A stretch of 64,000 bases of DNA from Rhamnusium bicolor (Eukaryota > Arthropoda > Insecta > Coleoptera > Cerambycidae), in the NCBI GenBank assembly GCA_029963845.1, contig JANEYF010000407.1, positions 33,018 to 97,017 on the forward strand, given 5' to 3'. Shown here piece after piece: positions 50,126 to 60,890 of this stretch; position 1 is the first letter of the stretch, and each line of letters opens with the position of its first letter. The notes beneath the pieces are model-generated. The model saw only the letters and a list, made by a program, of their open reading frames with translations. It was not told where the DNA came from and did no database searches. Position numbers and translations under genes: made by a program.

Positions 50126-50644
50126 CTCACCCTAACTACACTCCCTTCATACATCCTTGAACCACCCTGAACCCCTAACTTTGCTTTGATGCCGCTTCTT
50201 CTCCCTCTAGCCCAGATTTACAGATACTTTTCTGACCGCATTTTTCGAAGCAGATTTTTTCATAGCTTTTCCTGCGTGCACCGACGACACCCCTCCCTTT
50301 TTTAATATTTGTTCCTCTTATTGTTATCAAAAGCTCATAGCATTTATTTATGAGCTCTATATTGTTGCAGGAGGGAACCGTAAACCACAAAACAAAAAAG
50401 CGTAGCCAGAGCAACAGGACACATCATCGTCCAGCCACGGAGGGTCCTCCCACCGTAAGGCGGGATTATAGCTGTGGCGGTGCTATTATTTTGTAACTAA
50501 TGCATTGTTGTTCTATCATTTCATGTATTTGATGTATTGTTTATATGTATTATATTATGAAAATGAGATACACCCTAGTTAAGGTAGAAATGTACCAACC
50601 AAAAAAAAAAAAAAATTAATTTGGAATTTGGAATTTGGTGGTAA
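50126..50644 (+). mobile_element. 5'-truncated LINE 3' end inserted in tRNA-Gly unit 2
   Basis: 519 bp inserted between copies of TCAGTGG (50119-50125 and 50645-50651). It ends with an A-run (about 50602-50616) and a short repeat tail, AATTTGGAATTTGG. No reading frame is convincing, so it is probably 3' untranslated sequence of a LINE. The tail differs from that of the second insertion, so it belongs to another family. Confidence 0.78.
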
Positions 50645-50704
50645 TCAGTGGTAGAATGCTCTCCTCTCACGCAGGCGGCCCGGGTTCGATTCCTCGCCGA
50701 TGCA
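50645..50704 (+). pseudogene. tRNA-Gly unit 2, 3' fragment
   Basis: Continues the interrupted gene from TCAGTGG to the 3' end. It has extra changes (CTCTCCTCTCACGCAGG around the anticodon, and TTCCTCGCC in the T-arm). The anticodon GCC is lost, consistent with decay after the insertion. Confidence 0.9.
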
Positions 50705-50782
50705 TTTTTGTTTTATTACAATTTAAGTGTAGAAATATATAAGAACCCATTTCACGTAGTAAATATAATTTTCTTCTAATAA

Positions 50783-50853
50783 GCATCGGTGGTTCAGTGG
50801 TAGAATGCTCGTCTGCCACGCGGGCGGCCCGGGTTCGATTCCCGGCCGATGCA
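50783..50853 (+). tRNA. tRNA-Gly (GCC), unit 3
   Basis: Same 71-nt structure with anticodon GCC. One C-to-T change in the anticodon stem (CTCGT against GCGGG) keeps a G-U pair. A T-run terminator (TTTTTTG) follows. Confidence 0.94.
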
Positions 50854-50932
50854 TTTTTTGTTTTATTACAATTTAAGTGTAGAAATATATAAGAACGTAG
50901 TTCACATAGTAGATATAAGTTTCTTCTAATAA

Positions 50933-51003
50933 GCATCGGTGGTTCAGTGGTAGAATGCTCGCCTGCCACGCGGGCGGCCCGGGTTCGATTCCCGGCCGAT
51001 GCA
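50933..51003 (+). tRNA. tRNA-Gly (GCC), unit 4
   Basis: Identical to unit 1 over the mature tRNA, with all stems paired, anticodon GCC and a TTTTTG terminator. Confidence 0.97.
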
Positions 51004-51081
51004 TTTTTGTTTTATTACAATTTAAGTATAGAAATATATAGGAACGCATTTCACGTAGTAGATATAATATTCCTCTTATAA

Positions 51082-51152
51082 GCATTGGTGGTTCAGTGGT
51101 AGAATGCTCGCCTGCTACGCGGGCGGCCCGGGTTCGATTCCCGGCCGATGCA
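51082..51152 (+). tRNA. tRNA-Gly-like body with anticodon GCU, unit 5
   Basis: The anticodon loop is CTGCTAC, so position 36 is T and the anticodon reads GCU (serine AGY codons) on an otherwise Gly tRNA. A second change (GCATTGG acceptor) keeps a G-U pair. The rest folds normally. Whether GlyRS or SerRS would charge it is unknown, and C36 is part of the usual GlyRS identity. Confidence 0.9.
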
Positions 51153-51230
51153 TTTTTGTTTTATTACAATTTAAGTGTAGAAATATATAAGAACGCATTT
51201 CACGTAGTAGATATAATATTCCTCTAATAA

Positions 51231-51301
51231 GCATCGATGGTTCAGTAGTAGAATACTCGCCTGACACGCGGGCAGCGCGGGTTCGATTCCCGACCGATGC
51301 A
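51231..51301 (+). pseudogene. Degraded tRNA-Gly with anticodon GAC, unit 6
   Basis: The anticodon loop CTGACAC gives GAC (valine-type). There are further changes in the acceptor (GCATCGA), D-loop (AGTAGTA) and T-stem (GCGGG against CCCGA), leaving a mispaired acceptor and T-arm. Probably non-functional. Confidence 0.88.
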
Positions 51302-51380
51302 TTTTTTGTTTTATTACAGTTTAAGTGTAGACATATATATGAACGCATTTCTCGTAATAAATATAATTTTCTTCCAATAA

Positions 51381-51451
51381 GCATCGGTGGTTCAGTGGTA
51401 GAATGCTCGCCTGCCACGCGGGCGGCCCGGGTTCGATTCCCGGCCGACGCA
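51381..51451 (+). tRNA. tRNA-Gly (GCC), unit 7
   Basis: Anticodon GCC and complete arms. The 3' acceptor strand reads CCGACGC, giving one A-C mismatch at the third acceptor pair. Confidence 0.92.
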
Positions 51452-51529
51452 TTTTTGTTTTGTTACATTTTAAGTGTAGAAATATATAAGAGAGCGTTTC
51501 ACATAGTCGATATAATTTTCTTCTAATAA

Positions 51530-51600
51530 GCATCGGTGGTTCAGTGGTAGAATGCTCGCCTGCCACGCGGGCGGCCCGGGTTCGATTCCCGGCCGATGCA
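51530..51600 (+). tRNA. tRNA-Gly (GCC), unit 8
   Basis: Identical to units 1 and 4, with all stems paired and a TTTTTG terminator. Confidence 0.97.
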
Positions 51601-51678
51601 TTTTTGTTTTGTTACAATTTAAGTGTCGAAATATATAAGAACGTATTTCACATAGTAGATATAATTTTCTTCTAATAA

Positions 51679-51711
51679 GCATCGGTGGTTCAGTGGTAGA
51701 ATGCTCGCCTG
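51679..51711 (+). pseudogene. tRNA-Gly unit 9, 5' half
   Basis: The first 33 nt, ending GCTCGCCTG. The gene is cut by the LINE insertion 51712-53395. Confidence 0.94.
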
Positions 51712-51793
51712 TCCGCATATGGTAGAGGCATCGGAGTACTAAGCCAAGTGGAAGGTAAAAGGGAACGTCGCGGTCGCCTAGTCGGAGACTATA

Positions 51794-52388
51794 GTGTTCA
51801 CCAGAATGAAAATTAACAGTAAAATAATTACACTTATTTCGATAGGGGGCAACCCAATTGAGATCAAACAAGACGTTAAATATTTAGGCGTAACTTTGGA
51901 TAAAGGACTTTGTTTTGGAAAACATGTTAACGAGACAATATATAAAGTCTATTCATTGTCCGGGAGTTGCTATTCCTTGATGGCAAGGATAGCAAACTCA
52001 ACAGGGATAATAAAAATTAATTCCCACTATGATAGTGAGACCGGCTCTAGTATATGCTGTTCCGGTCTGGTGTTCTGCAAGCACGACGACGCTACATAAA
52101 TTGCAGGTACTGGAAAACAAATTCCTTCACCTCATCAGTACCTTAACAAGATATACCCCTCTAAGGGAATTACGACAACGTTGCAACATCATATCCATAG
52201 TGGACCATATCAGAGATACCTCACAAAAATTTTACGAATTTAAACTCTCTGATTGTCCACTAACCGCCAACACTACACGCGCCATTTCGAATAAAACACA
52301 AATTACCGTACCAAACGTTACCAATTTTCAGACAACATTTTTAGACCACGGTCCTCCCACAAAATGGGAGGACACTCCCACATTATAA
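51794..52388 (+). pseudogene. LINE reverse transcriptase C-terminal part
   Basis: Reads KSETIVFTRMK, DVKYLGVTLDKGLCFGKHV, then in a second frame MIVRPALVYAVPVWCSAST, LHKLQVLENKFL and LRELRQRC, the standard thumb and C-terminal order of Jockey-clade ORF2. It stops at 52388 after GPPTKWEDTPTL. The frame changes at about 52030-52060. The catalytic RT motifs and endonuclease were lost by 5' truncation. Confidence 0.82.
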
Positions 52389-53140
52389 AAGGGGCGCCAA
52401 AATTACAAATTTTGTTCTCACTTTTCTCTTATTTTCTTTTTGTTCGTTTTTGTTATCAAATATTCCCCAAATAATTTATTCCAAATTATAAGCAAACCAT
52501 CAGTAAATTGCGGCACATTATTATATACACGAAATATCATTAAATACCCAAAAATAAGCGGAGTTGGGTATTCCCGCTTCCCAATTCAGTATTGTTTAGA
52601 GGCGAGCTTTTTACTGTGACAGTTTGGCTCGTCGAAGCATCGTCAAAATTCAAAATTATTATACACAAATTTATACAATTTTATATATTCTTTTTGCATT
52701 ATTTTAAAGTCTTACATCAACGGCGCATGCGTCTTTGTTTTCTCCAATTTTCAGACAATATATTTAGTTCTCGCTCCTCCCAAAAACATGGGAGGACATG
52801 CCCACATTATAAAAGGGGCAAAAAAATTCAAAATTTGTGTTACCTTTCTCTTCTTTTCTTTTTGTCCATTTTTGTTATCAAAATTCTCCACAAAATTTAT
52901 TCTAATTATATAAACCAAACAACAGTAAATTATGGCACATTATTATATACAATAAATATAAGTTGAGTTAGACATTCCCGCTCCCCAGTTTCATATTATT
53001 TATAGGCGAGCTTTTTACTGTGCAGCTTGGCTTGTCGTGGCATTATCAAAATCCAAAATTTATATAAACAATTTTTTACAATTTACCTTTTTTATTTTTA
53101 CATTGTTTAAAGTTATTATATCAACGGCGCTTGCTCTTGC
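52320..53140 (+). repeat. Tandem ~427-bp duplication in the LINE 3' region
   Basis: Segments starting CCAATTTTCAGACAA at about 52320 and 52747 are direct copies. Each holds a CCTCCCA..TGGGAGG hairpin followed by CCCACATTATAAAAGGGG, and later GGCGAGCTTTTTACTGTG. The first copy includes the end of the ORF, and the second has a degenerate version of it. Confidence 0.8.
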
Positions 53141-53395
53141 AAGCGTCATTGATTTTATGTTTCAAGCGTTATTATACAATTTTAAATGTTTATATTATAG
53201 GTGTTGTGTTACTGTTTAATAGCTTTAGTTTTAAGCTCGGACCGGCCCCGCTTCGCCCTACCTACCAACTGCCCCATCGCCACCATATACGACGCTGCTA
53301 GGTTGGCAAAGGACCTGGTGTCCGGCGGGGACAATATACAATCTGTTTATGTTTTAATGTCAATAAAATTGTTTTGAATTGAATTGAATTGAAAT

Positions 53396-53443
53396 TGCTC
53401 GCCTGCCACGCAGGCGGCCTTGGTTCGATTCCCTGCCGATGCA
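53396..53443 (+). pseudogene. tRNA-Gly unit 9, 3' half
   Basis: Resumes with TGCTCGCCTGCCACGC and runs to the 3' end (GCCGATGCA). It has a few changes (GCAGGCGGCCTTGG). This is the last unit of the array. Confidence 0.92.
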
Positions 53444-54654
53444 ATTTTGTCTTATAATTTAAATGTAAAAAAATATTTATGAAACGTCTCACGTAGTAAA
53501 TTTTATTTATTTCTTTATGTATGATATTTGAAAGTATATTACGGGCATTAAGAGGATAGACGTAACACAACATATCTAATCTCAGTTAAAGCACCACAGG
53601 TGCTCAATTTACTTAAATATAAACGACTTGCCCACATTTTCTGAAACTAGATTAATCTCAGCGTTAGTATTAATTGTAACGTTAAAGCTCACAAAACATA
53701 TCAAATTACTTATCGTGAATAGAGAGCGACTGCATGCGCTTAGACATCATGATTGATAAAGAAAAAGCATCTGATACAGCATTAAAAATGTATTTCATGT
53801 TAGTCCTGGATATCTAATTTATCCTGTGATTGTGTAGACAACAAAACTATGCCAGAACATTGCCGCTAATGTGTGGACAATGTAGAATCACTTTGACACG
53901 GCTGGACGTCAACTATTTTCTGAGAGACATTTTTTTACTGTCAACAAGATTCGCCGAAGTGTTTAAGAAACTAACGTTTTACCTACTCTGACTCGAGTAT
54001 AAAAAATAAAACCGAGAAATTTATTCGCTTTAATAACGGTTACGAATATATTACATTAAAAATAATCTATACCAAAAATACCATAACTGAGTTATTTAAA
54101 GGACGGTATTATAGAAACCGCTGCGCTTAAGGGATTAGTTTAACTCAATATTTTGAAGACACGTTTTTGCTTATTAAAAAAATAGTTCACACATCTAGAA
54201 AATAAATATACAAACCGGAATATGATATGATTACTAAATGACATATTTCACAATAAAAATTAAGGTTTCTGAAGAATTATTGTTTCCGATTTCAAAATAA
54301 TTTAAAAGAATCCTTTGGCGGTGTTAAATTCTTTGTACAACGATTGATAAACAAAAATATGCTTTGTCTTCCGTTAATACAGAATTGTCAAATATTTTCG
54401 AACTGTTTTAACAAATGAAAAAAGTAATTTTTTGGAACATTAACATAATTTTTTATTTAAAATATTTTCCAGATCATTTTTATCTCAGAAGTTTACTTAA
54501 TAATGTTTGATAATTTTATTAGGATATCAAAAAATGTAAGAGAATGTTATAGAATATTTTAAACCAATAGCAGCTTTATAAATAATCTAATGGGAAAATA
54601 CAAACTCATAGAAAATTTAGAGATAAGCAAAACTCATTTTTGAAATTATAAATA
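53444..54654. other. No gene recognised
   Basis: AT-rich sequence beyond the array. No supported features. Confidence 0.45.
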
Positions 54655-54711
54655 CAGTGTGACCCACTTAAGATAAAGATGCCCCTGTAACTTTTTTTCT
54701 ATTTTTTTTTT

Positions 54712-55657
54712 TTAAATATATGAAAGAAATTTGCTTTTTAATGTTTCAAAAATATTTTATTATAAACTCTACACGTGTTTCGGCTTTTTAGGCCTTTGTC
54801 AAGAGTACAGGGAATACTGAACAGTAAAATTTGTGTTCATTGCTTATATATAACCACATCTGGTACCTACTATAAAACTATTGTAAAGTATGTTTTTAAA
54901 AGCTGAATATTACTTAATTTTTAAAATCTAAATTATTTTATTTAAAACATGGTGGCCGGTAAAAATTTGTTGTTCATTCGTTACATTTTTTTTTATTCTT
55001 AACAGCCTTACTTATTTCTAATTGTTCTAATAGATCAAGTCTCTTTCCTTTCTTTTTCCGAATGGAATAATTTGACATTATTTAAATCTATAAAATGACT
55101 GTTTTCTATACAATGTGTTGACATGCCCGTACTATATACATTGTTTACAATAGATTTCCCTGTGTTCCTCGAATCGCTTTTTTACATTTCGTCCAGTTTG
55201 TCCAATGTATATAGCTTCACAGTCACTACATTTTAACTCATATACTCCTGTTTTTTGTAGCTCTTCAGTTTTGTCTTTATTATTAATTAACATTTTACCT
55301 AAATTATTTTTATTTACTGAAATTGTTCTACATCCCAGTTTATTCAGTTTATTACTAACTCTATTGCTGATCTTAGGCCTATAATTAATACATTTATATC
55401 TCTTATTGCATTCCTGAGAAGAAGCGGCATAAAACTTTTACGTACATTTTTCTTTTGTTTGTTTTTTATTAGTTTATCAATTAGGTTTTCTTTATAGCCA
55501 TTGTTTCTCGCAATTTCCTTTGATTACGTTAACTTCTTTTTTAAAATTCTCTTCGCTTAATGGAAATGTTAATAGACGATGTATGTAGCTGTGGAATGGT
55601 GCCATTTTTATTTGCAATGATTGTTTAGATTTACAATTTTACACTTTTTTCTTTTTC
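54712..55657 (-). pseudogene. 5'-truncated Penelope element (GIY-YIG part)
   Basis: The minus-strand reading begins at the end of RT/linker (MAPFHSYIHRLLTFPLSEEN) and passes YRPKISNRVSNKLNKLGCRT. It ends with a GIY-YIG-type endonuclease, TGVYELKCSDCEAIYIGQTG and RFEEHREIYC, followed by GHVNTLYRKQSF. Near its 3' end (about 54763-54805) it has TTGACAA, a GGC/GCC stem and GAAAC, a decayed hammerhead-like core. It differs in sequence from the 32820-34580 Penelope. It lies inside the TIR of the mariner-like element and so is younger. Confidence 0.8.
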
Positions 55658-55941
55658 AGGATAGAGATTTCCATTTTGACATAGATCTAGAACATCACAA
55701 GCTGCTTCTTCGGAGCTCTTTAGTTCAAATGTCAAAAGACACCACAGCCTACTACAACTCCGCGAATAGGGCCAATTTGCAATATTTTGCTTCGCATTCC
55801 AGATATCGAAAAAAGTTGTTTCAGCGCAAAGTTAAAAAATCTGAGTAGATAGCCACGGAAACAACTGAAAATAACAGAATATAATCTTTTTAATGTCAAC
55901 AATGCAACAACTCAAAAACAGTAATGAAAACAATATAATAA

Positions 55942-57000
55942 TTATCGAATATAGTCTGCTTTAACTAGTGCTCCACCAATTCTTATGCATTTTTCGATTC
56001 TCTTGCGGTTGTGGTTGGCTACCCTCCTAAGTTCTGTGATATTAATTTCACGAAATGCTTCTCTTATTCTCTCGCAAAGTTCGTTCCGATTTCGAAGTCC
56101 CGTTTTGTAGACTTTATTTTTGACAGTTCCCCAGAAATAATGGTGTATCATCGGGAGACCGAGGCGGCCACTCTTCAAACGGACTATTTCTACCTATCCA
56201 ACGTAATGCAAAATATTCATTTACCCACTGACGAATAACTTGGGCATTATGAACGGAAGAACCGTCTTGCTGAAAATACATTTCTTGCCTCACATCCGGG
56301 AGTAAGTTCTCAGTTTCATCCCATAATTCAATGTCAAAAAAATTGAGTAGTCGTTGTGCATTTAAATTGTAGTTAAGAGAGAATGGTCCGATTATTCTGT
56401 CCTTAAGTATTCCGCACCATTACGTTCACTTTCTCCGCGTACTGATTTTTACAGTTGATAATCCATGGATTTTCGTCGACCAAAATCGCAATTTTGCGAA
56501 GACACAACTCCATTGATAGTGAATTTAGCCTCATCCGTGCAGAGGATTTTTCTCAAAAAATTTCGGTCATTTAAAAAAATTTTCTTGCGCGCAATAACAA
56601 TAATCGAATCATTTATTTTCGTCACCTTCCTTTAACGTATTGAGAAACTTTGGGTTGAAAGACTTGATTTTGTTCCGGATCATGCATCTTCTAATTTTCT
56701 CTCTAGTCAGATTTAATTGCTAAGTTCTTTGCCGTAAACTCATGCGATGATCAACGTGAGTGGAGGCTACGATATTTTCATCATTGAGATGTGGGAGGCC
56801 ATTTGGTGTAGTTTTGAACACACAACCTGTATGATTAAAAAGCGAATTTACTGTAGCAGCAGTTCCATGATGAATTTGATCTAGTGGCGGATGTCTTCAT
56901 AGAATTCTCGGGCAACCTCTCGGCTGCTACGCACTGCATCACCAAATAATCTAATTATTTCGATTTCTTCTTGTAATTCGAATCGTTGAAATGGCATTTT
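55942..57000 (-). pseudogene. Mariner-like transposase (broken)
   Basis: ATG at 57000 opens MPFQRFELQEEIEIIRLFGD and REVAREFYED. Then CTDEAKFTING (first Asp), YFQQDGSSVHNAQVIRQWVN (second Asp), PPRSPDDTP with HHYFWGTVKNKVYKTGL (third acidic region) and a C-terminal RRVANHNRKRIEKCI, ending at 55942. Several frameshifts and stops intervene. The family is the same DDE group as the other long-TIR elements here, but the sequence is distinct. Confidence 0.8.
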
Positions 57001-57449
57001 GATGTTAGATTTACAGAAGTAACATCAGACTGACATTTAGTGCTTTTTAATTTATTAGTTTCACAAAAAAATTTAAAAAAAAATGAAAATGTGAATTTTG
57101 CGCTGAAATCTGGCATATGGTGTCAAAATTCGAATTTAAACAACTTTTTCTAATAACTTTTTTCGATATTTGCAATGCGAAGCAAAATATTGCAAATTGT
57201 CCCTATTTGTGGGGTTGTAGTAGGCTGTGATGATTTTTGACATTTGAACTAAGGAGCTCAAAAAAGCAGCTTCTGATGTTCTACATCTGTGTTAAAATGG
57301 AAATTTCTATCCTGAAAAAAATAATAGAGTTACAGGGATGTCTTTATCTTAAGTGGGTCACACTGTATATAATATATATTTATTAAGTCAAATATGTATT
57401 TTGTTAAAAGCGTTGCAAAAATAAGTCAGTGCAAAAATATTAGTTCGAA

Positions 57450-58200
57450 GGACCTATGAATGATAGTTTAAGGAAATCTTGGAGGGGATATCGTACTTCC
57501 CATTTGAAATATGTGAAAAATAAAATATTGCTATTGTGGAGGCAGATGTTGAGGCAAATCAGGAAACATCAACCAGAAGACGTTTTGCTGAATTATGCGA
57601 TGCTCATTGCAGTGAATTTTGAAGATGTTTCCATAGAATATCCAAGTAGTCCAAGCTCTACATGAAGCTGACAATAATACACGTTTGGAATATGGTCACG
57701 ACACACTAAATCTGGCAGAAGGTAAATTTTTTGAGGCAGTTAATCATGAGCGACGAGATCCAGTTCCATTTAAGCAGACACGATAATAAACAGAATTCGC
57801 GCTTTTGGGTACGGAGAATCGAAGAACTCTATATCAAACACCATTATAATTTTTTTTTGTGAAGGTGAAACTATCTCTGGGGCTAGCTACAGAGCAATGA
57901 AAACTGATTTTTGGTCAATATTGTGATCAGCAGATTCCAGTAAGATAGAGCCACTCACACACAACCAGACCCACCATGCAGATACGTCAACATTTTCCTG
58001 GTCGTGTAATATCGAAGTTTGGTGACAATAATTGGCCTACGAGGTCTCCTGATTTAACCATTCTAAACTTCCTTTTATTGGGTTTTATAAAGGAGAAAGT
58101 ATACAAGAACAAGCCGCCCACACTAAAAGACCTTAAAAATAACATCAATATAGAAGTAAATGCTATATCGCCTGCGCCTAAAATATTCGAAATTTGCTAA
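57450..58200 (+). pseudogene. Mariner-like transposase fragment
   Basis: Broken plus-strand gene: DEIQFHLSRHDNKQNSRFWV (first Asp region, about 57755), and the open frame 57976-58200 with HFPGRVISKFGDNNW, PTRSPDLTILNFLLLGFIKE (third acidic region) and VYKNKPPTLKDLKNNI. The segment with the second Asp is missing. It starts only ~85 bp beyond the mariner-like element at 57365, and no termini were found. Confidence 0.68.
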
Positions 58201-58700
58201 GAAACTTGTGTGCCTTCTATAATAAAATTTTTATTTGTAGTAACTTTTCAAAAATTTTTGCAAGTAATTAAGGAGAATAGACAGTAGTCATTGATTATCC
58301 TTTTGTTTAATATGGGTATTTTAAAAGATGCAGCAAATACTGAAATTAAAACATTCTATTTCTTAGTTCGCTCATAATTTGTTTCTATTACTTTTAAGGT
58401 CCATGGTCTTTTCTAAGTTTAATCTATATTCTCATTTTAATTAATGTATATAAACTTCTATTTTCATCATTTATCAACTGCTTTATTTGATTCTTATCTG
58501 CCAATTTTTAATCTTAGTATTTTACATTTCCTTTTTTTTATAATATTATTTAGTTTATTTCGATATGCTCCATAATCTTGTTAATTAATGGATTTTTTGT
58601 ATTGTTCGAGATAGTTGGTCGTTATATTGAATTAATTTTATATGCTATCTGCGATCCAAGCTTTCAATGTTTTTTCTAATTATATTTTTTATACGTTTGT
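58201..58700. other. No gene recognised
   Basis: AT-rich spacer. It ends with ACGTTTGT, one copy of the target duplication of the following MITE. Confidence 0.5.
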
Positions 58701-59262
58701 CAATGGCAGCTGGTGAAATTGTCATATCTTAGTATTGGAGCATGGGACCCAAGTGATACTTGATGGCGTAACTATCTTGACTAAATGAAGAAGTTTTGTA
58801 GAAAAAAAATTTCGATTGAAATTCTCCAAGGTTATTTTTTAAACGATTTGTAAAATATTTTCGAAACATTTTTTTTTTCAGAATCAGATGGAAAATGTAA
58901 CGACAGATTTCAAATTTCATAAAAAAATATTGATTTTTTTACAAAGTTGCACTTTTTTGAAATTTGCACAGTGAAAAATGAATTTAAATAAAATTTCAAA
59001 ACAGTGTAACTAACCAATATTTTTTGACAAAATTTTAAATCTGACGTTATATTTTCCACCTGGTATTCTGGAAAAAAATGTTTCACAAATATTTTACAAA
59101 TCGTTTAAAAAATGACAATTTTCCAACTTTTTTTTGTAAATTTCAATCGAAATTTTTTTCTGTAAAACTTCTTCATTTAGTTTAGTTTTCTTAAAGTATT
59201 ACTTGCGTCCCATGCTCCAATACTAAGATATAACATAGCCTAAATTTCACCAGCCGCCACTG
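58701..59262. mobile_element. hAT-type MITE with 8-bp duplication
   Basis: The ends CAATGGCAGCTGGTGAAATT and, inverted, CAGTGGCGGCTGGTGAAATT begin arms of about 250 bp (TCTTAGTATTGGAGCATGGG, AAATATTTTACAAATCG blocks). The flanks ACGTTTGT (58693-58700) and GCGTTTGT (59263-59270) match at 7 of 8 positions. An 8-bp duplication and CA-start TIRs fit hAT. It is non-coding and nearly a full palindrome. Confidence 0.82.
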
Positions 59263-60108
59263 GCGTTTGTGTTCATTAAATAGTATTACTAGCATTTTTA
59301 GTGTTTCCTTTTTCTTTTTTTTTTTTTTGGAAAAAATGACTCTTGTTATCTTTTTCTTTATAAGCCAGTATATCTAAAAGTCGAATATTATAGCAAGATT
59401 GTTTATCTCTCGAGTAATTTAGTCTAAGGCGGCGAAAAAAAATTTGAAGGTCGAGTACTTTTAAGAAAAACATTCTTTTTGCTTCAAAATTATTAAATAA
59501 TAACACGGCTGTGCATGATATTTAACTTTGTTCGTAATGTTTTAATTCAGCGTACCATTCCAAGATTATCGACTATACGTGTTCACGTTTGAATCTCCAT
59601 ATCAGGTAAAGCGTGATATGTATAACACATCCCAAATAATTGGTTATAATAGTTCAAGTTCATATCGTGTGAACAAGATGTTCGCAATCATCAACTCGGA
59701 AATCTCGCGGCGCCGACGGGGTTGATCGTAATCTCTTGTTACAGAATTTTTTTTTGTCTCCATAATTAACATAAAATCTTGTATATTGAACATTTGCCAG
59801 AGTAATTTTTGATTTATTCACATTTTATTTTCCACAAAATGGTAATAAGTTTGATGTGTACGAAAACTTTATAAGAGTCGTCCTTTTAAGCTTTTAAATT
59901 TCAAAAAAATTAAGTGCACTGAAAGAATCCCCTTTTTTTACTTTCCTATACCTAATATAAGGAAGTACAGTAATCGGGATTTTTTTCGACCTTAAGCTTA
60001 TTATTCATTTATACGTTTTGAACCCTCCTGATTCCATTCTGACTATTTTCCGAATGATGACTGTCGGTGCACGTATGTGTGTGTGTGTGTGTATGTGTGT
60101 ATCCGCGA
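59263..60108. other. No gene; short (GT)n at 60074-60101
   Basis: Apart from a short GT microsatellite and a CCTATACCTAATATAAGGAA motif near 59945, nothing is recognisable. It may contain a left extension of the repeat that follows. Confidence 0.4.
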
Positions 60109-60890
60109 TAACTCAAAAAATACTAATGGGAGACTTCCCAAATTTGGCAGTTAAGATTGTCAACAACAATTGGGTGACACATTAAGGTGAATGTGGTACT
60201 GCCAGAAGAGATACAATGAATGAAAGAAGAAAAAATGTACAATTTCAGGGAAAAAAAATTTAAATTTTTTATTGCAATTCTAGACGAATCTCGACGACTT
60301 CTAATGAAAAAACATAATTTTATGGAAAAAATCTGTCTGTATGTCTGTAGTATTGCGATAGCAGCCACACTTTTTTAAATAAAGCTTCCAAATTTGGTAT
60401 ACATGTACTAAAGGCCAAAGAGAATGATAAATTCGATGGAAGGTCCACGGGACCCAAACTGTTTGTATTGGTGTTTACAGAAAAATATATTCTTGATGAA
60501 AGATTATAAATCATATCTACTATATCAAGCCAATAAAATATATTTTCCAATTACTTAAATAAAGCTGATGTAAACTTAATTTTTTCATATATTTGACCTC
60601 ATAAAATGGGGTTAGGATAAATTTAACAGTTTGACATTCGGAATGTCTAACTTAGCTTCAAAAATATCAATGTCAATAAGAAGAAATTATTAAAAGATAT
60701 GACATGAATTATTATTGACAGTATCGAATGACACTGATAATTAATTATTTAAAAATTTTAATGAAACATTGCAAGGTACGCTATTAAAATTTAATTGAGG
60801 TAAGTGAAGAATTAAATAGAATGATTTTTATACATCAGGATGATATATACTAGTATAAGAAAGTTATGTGCTGGCCACATCAGGTATTTA
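60109..60890. repeat. Partial copy of the 1.3-kb foldback (centre and right arm)
   Basis: Collinear with about 30067-30823: AACTCAAAAAATACTAATG, CCCAAATTTGGCAGTTAAG, ACAATGAATGAAAGAAGAAA, ATCTGTCTG, AATAAAGCTGATGTAAACTT, ending CTGGCCACATCAGGTATT. It contains a segment (about 60630-60720) lost from the right arm of the first copy. The left arm is missing, so it cannot fold as the full element does. Confidence 0.8.

Larger units (their letters stand above)
51712..53395 (+). mobile_element. 5'-truncated Jockey-like LINE inserted in tRNA-Gly unit 9
   Basis: 1684 bp bounded by TGCTCGCCTG at 51702-51711 and 53396-53405. It begins within the RT gene and has a long 3' region with a tandem duplication. 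It ends CAATAAAATTG followed by a (GAATT)n tail. The clean target duplication shows target-primed integration into the anticodon region of the tRNA gene. Confidence 0.88.
54655..57365 (-). mobile_element. Mariner-like element with a nested Penelope copy
   Basis: The left end CAGTGTGACCCACTTAAGAT (54655) matches the inverted right end at 57365, both against TA. The arms are about 260 bp. The left arm is split: its outer ~55 bp are at 54655-54710 and the inner part is at about 55658-55850, with a Penelope fragment between. The transposase gene is on the minus strand. Without the insert the element would be about 1.75 kb. Confidence 0.83.

Noticed and set aside
49929..51871. Repeated minus-strand peptides containing PGIEPGPPAWQASILP
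   Set aside because: Antisense translation of the tRNA-Gly array, a common false protein annotation.
55621..55848. 75-residue plus-strand frame
   Set aside because: It lies in the left TIR of the mariner-like element and is mirrored at 57100-57310, so it is arm sequence and not a gene.
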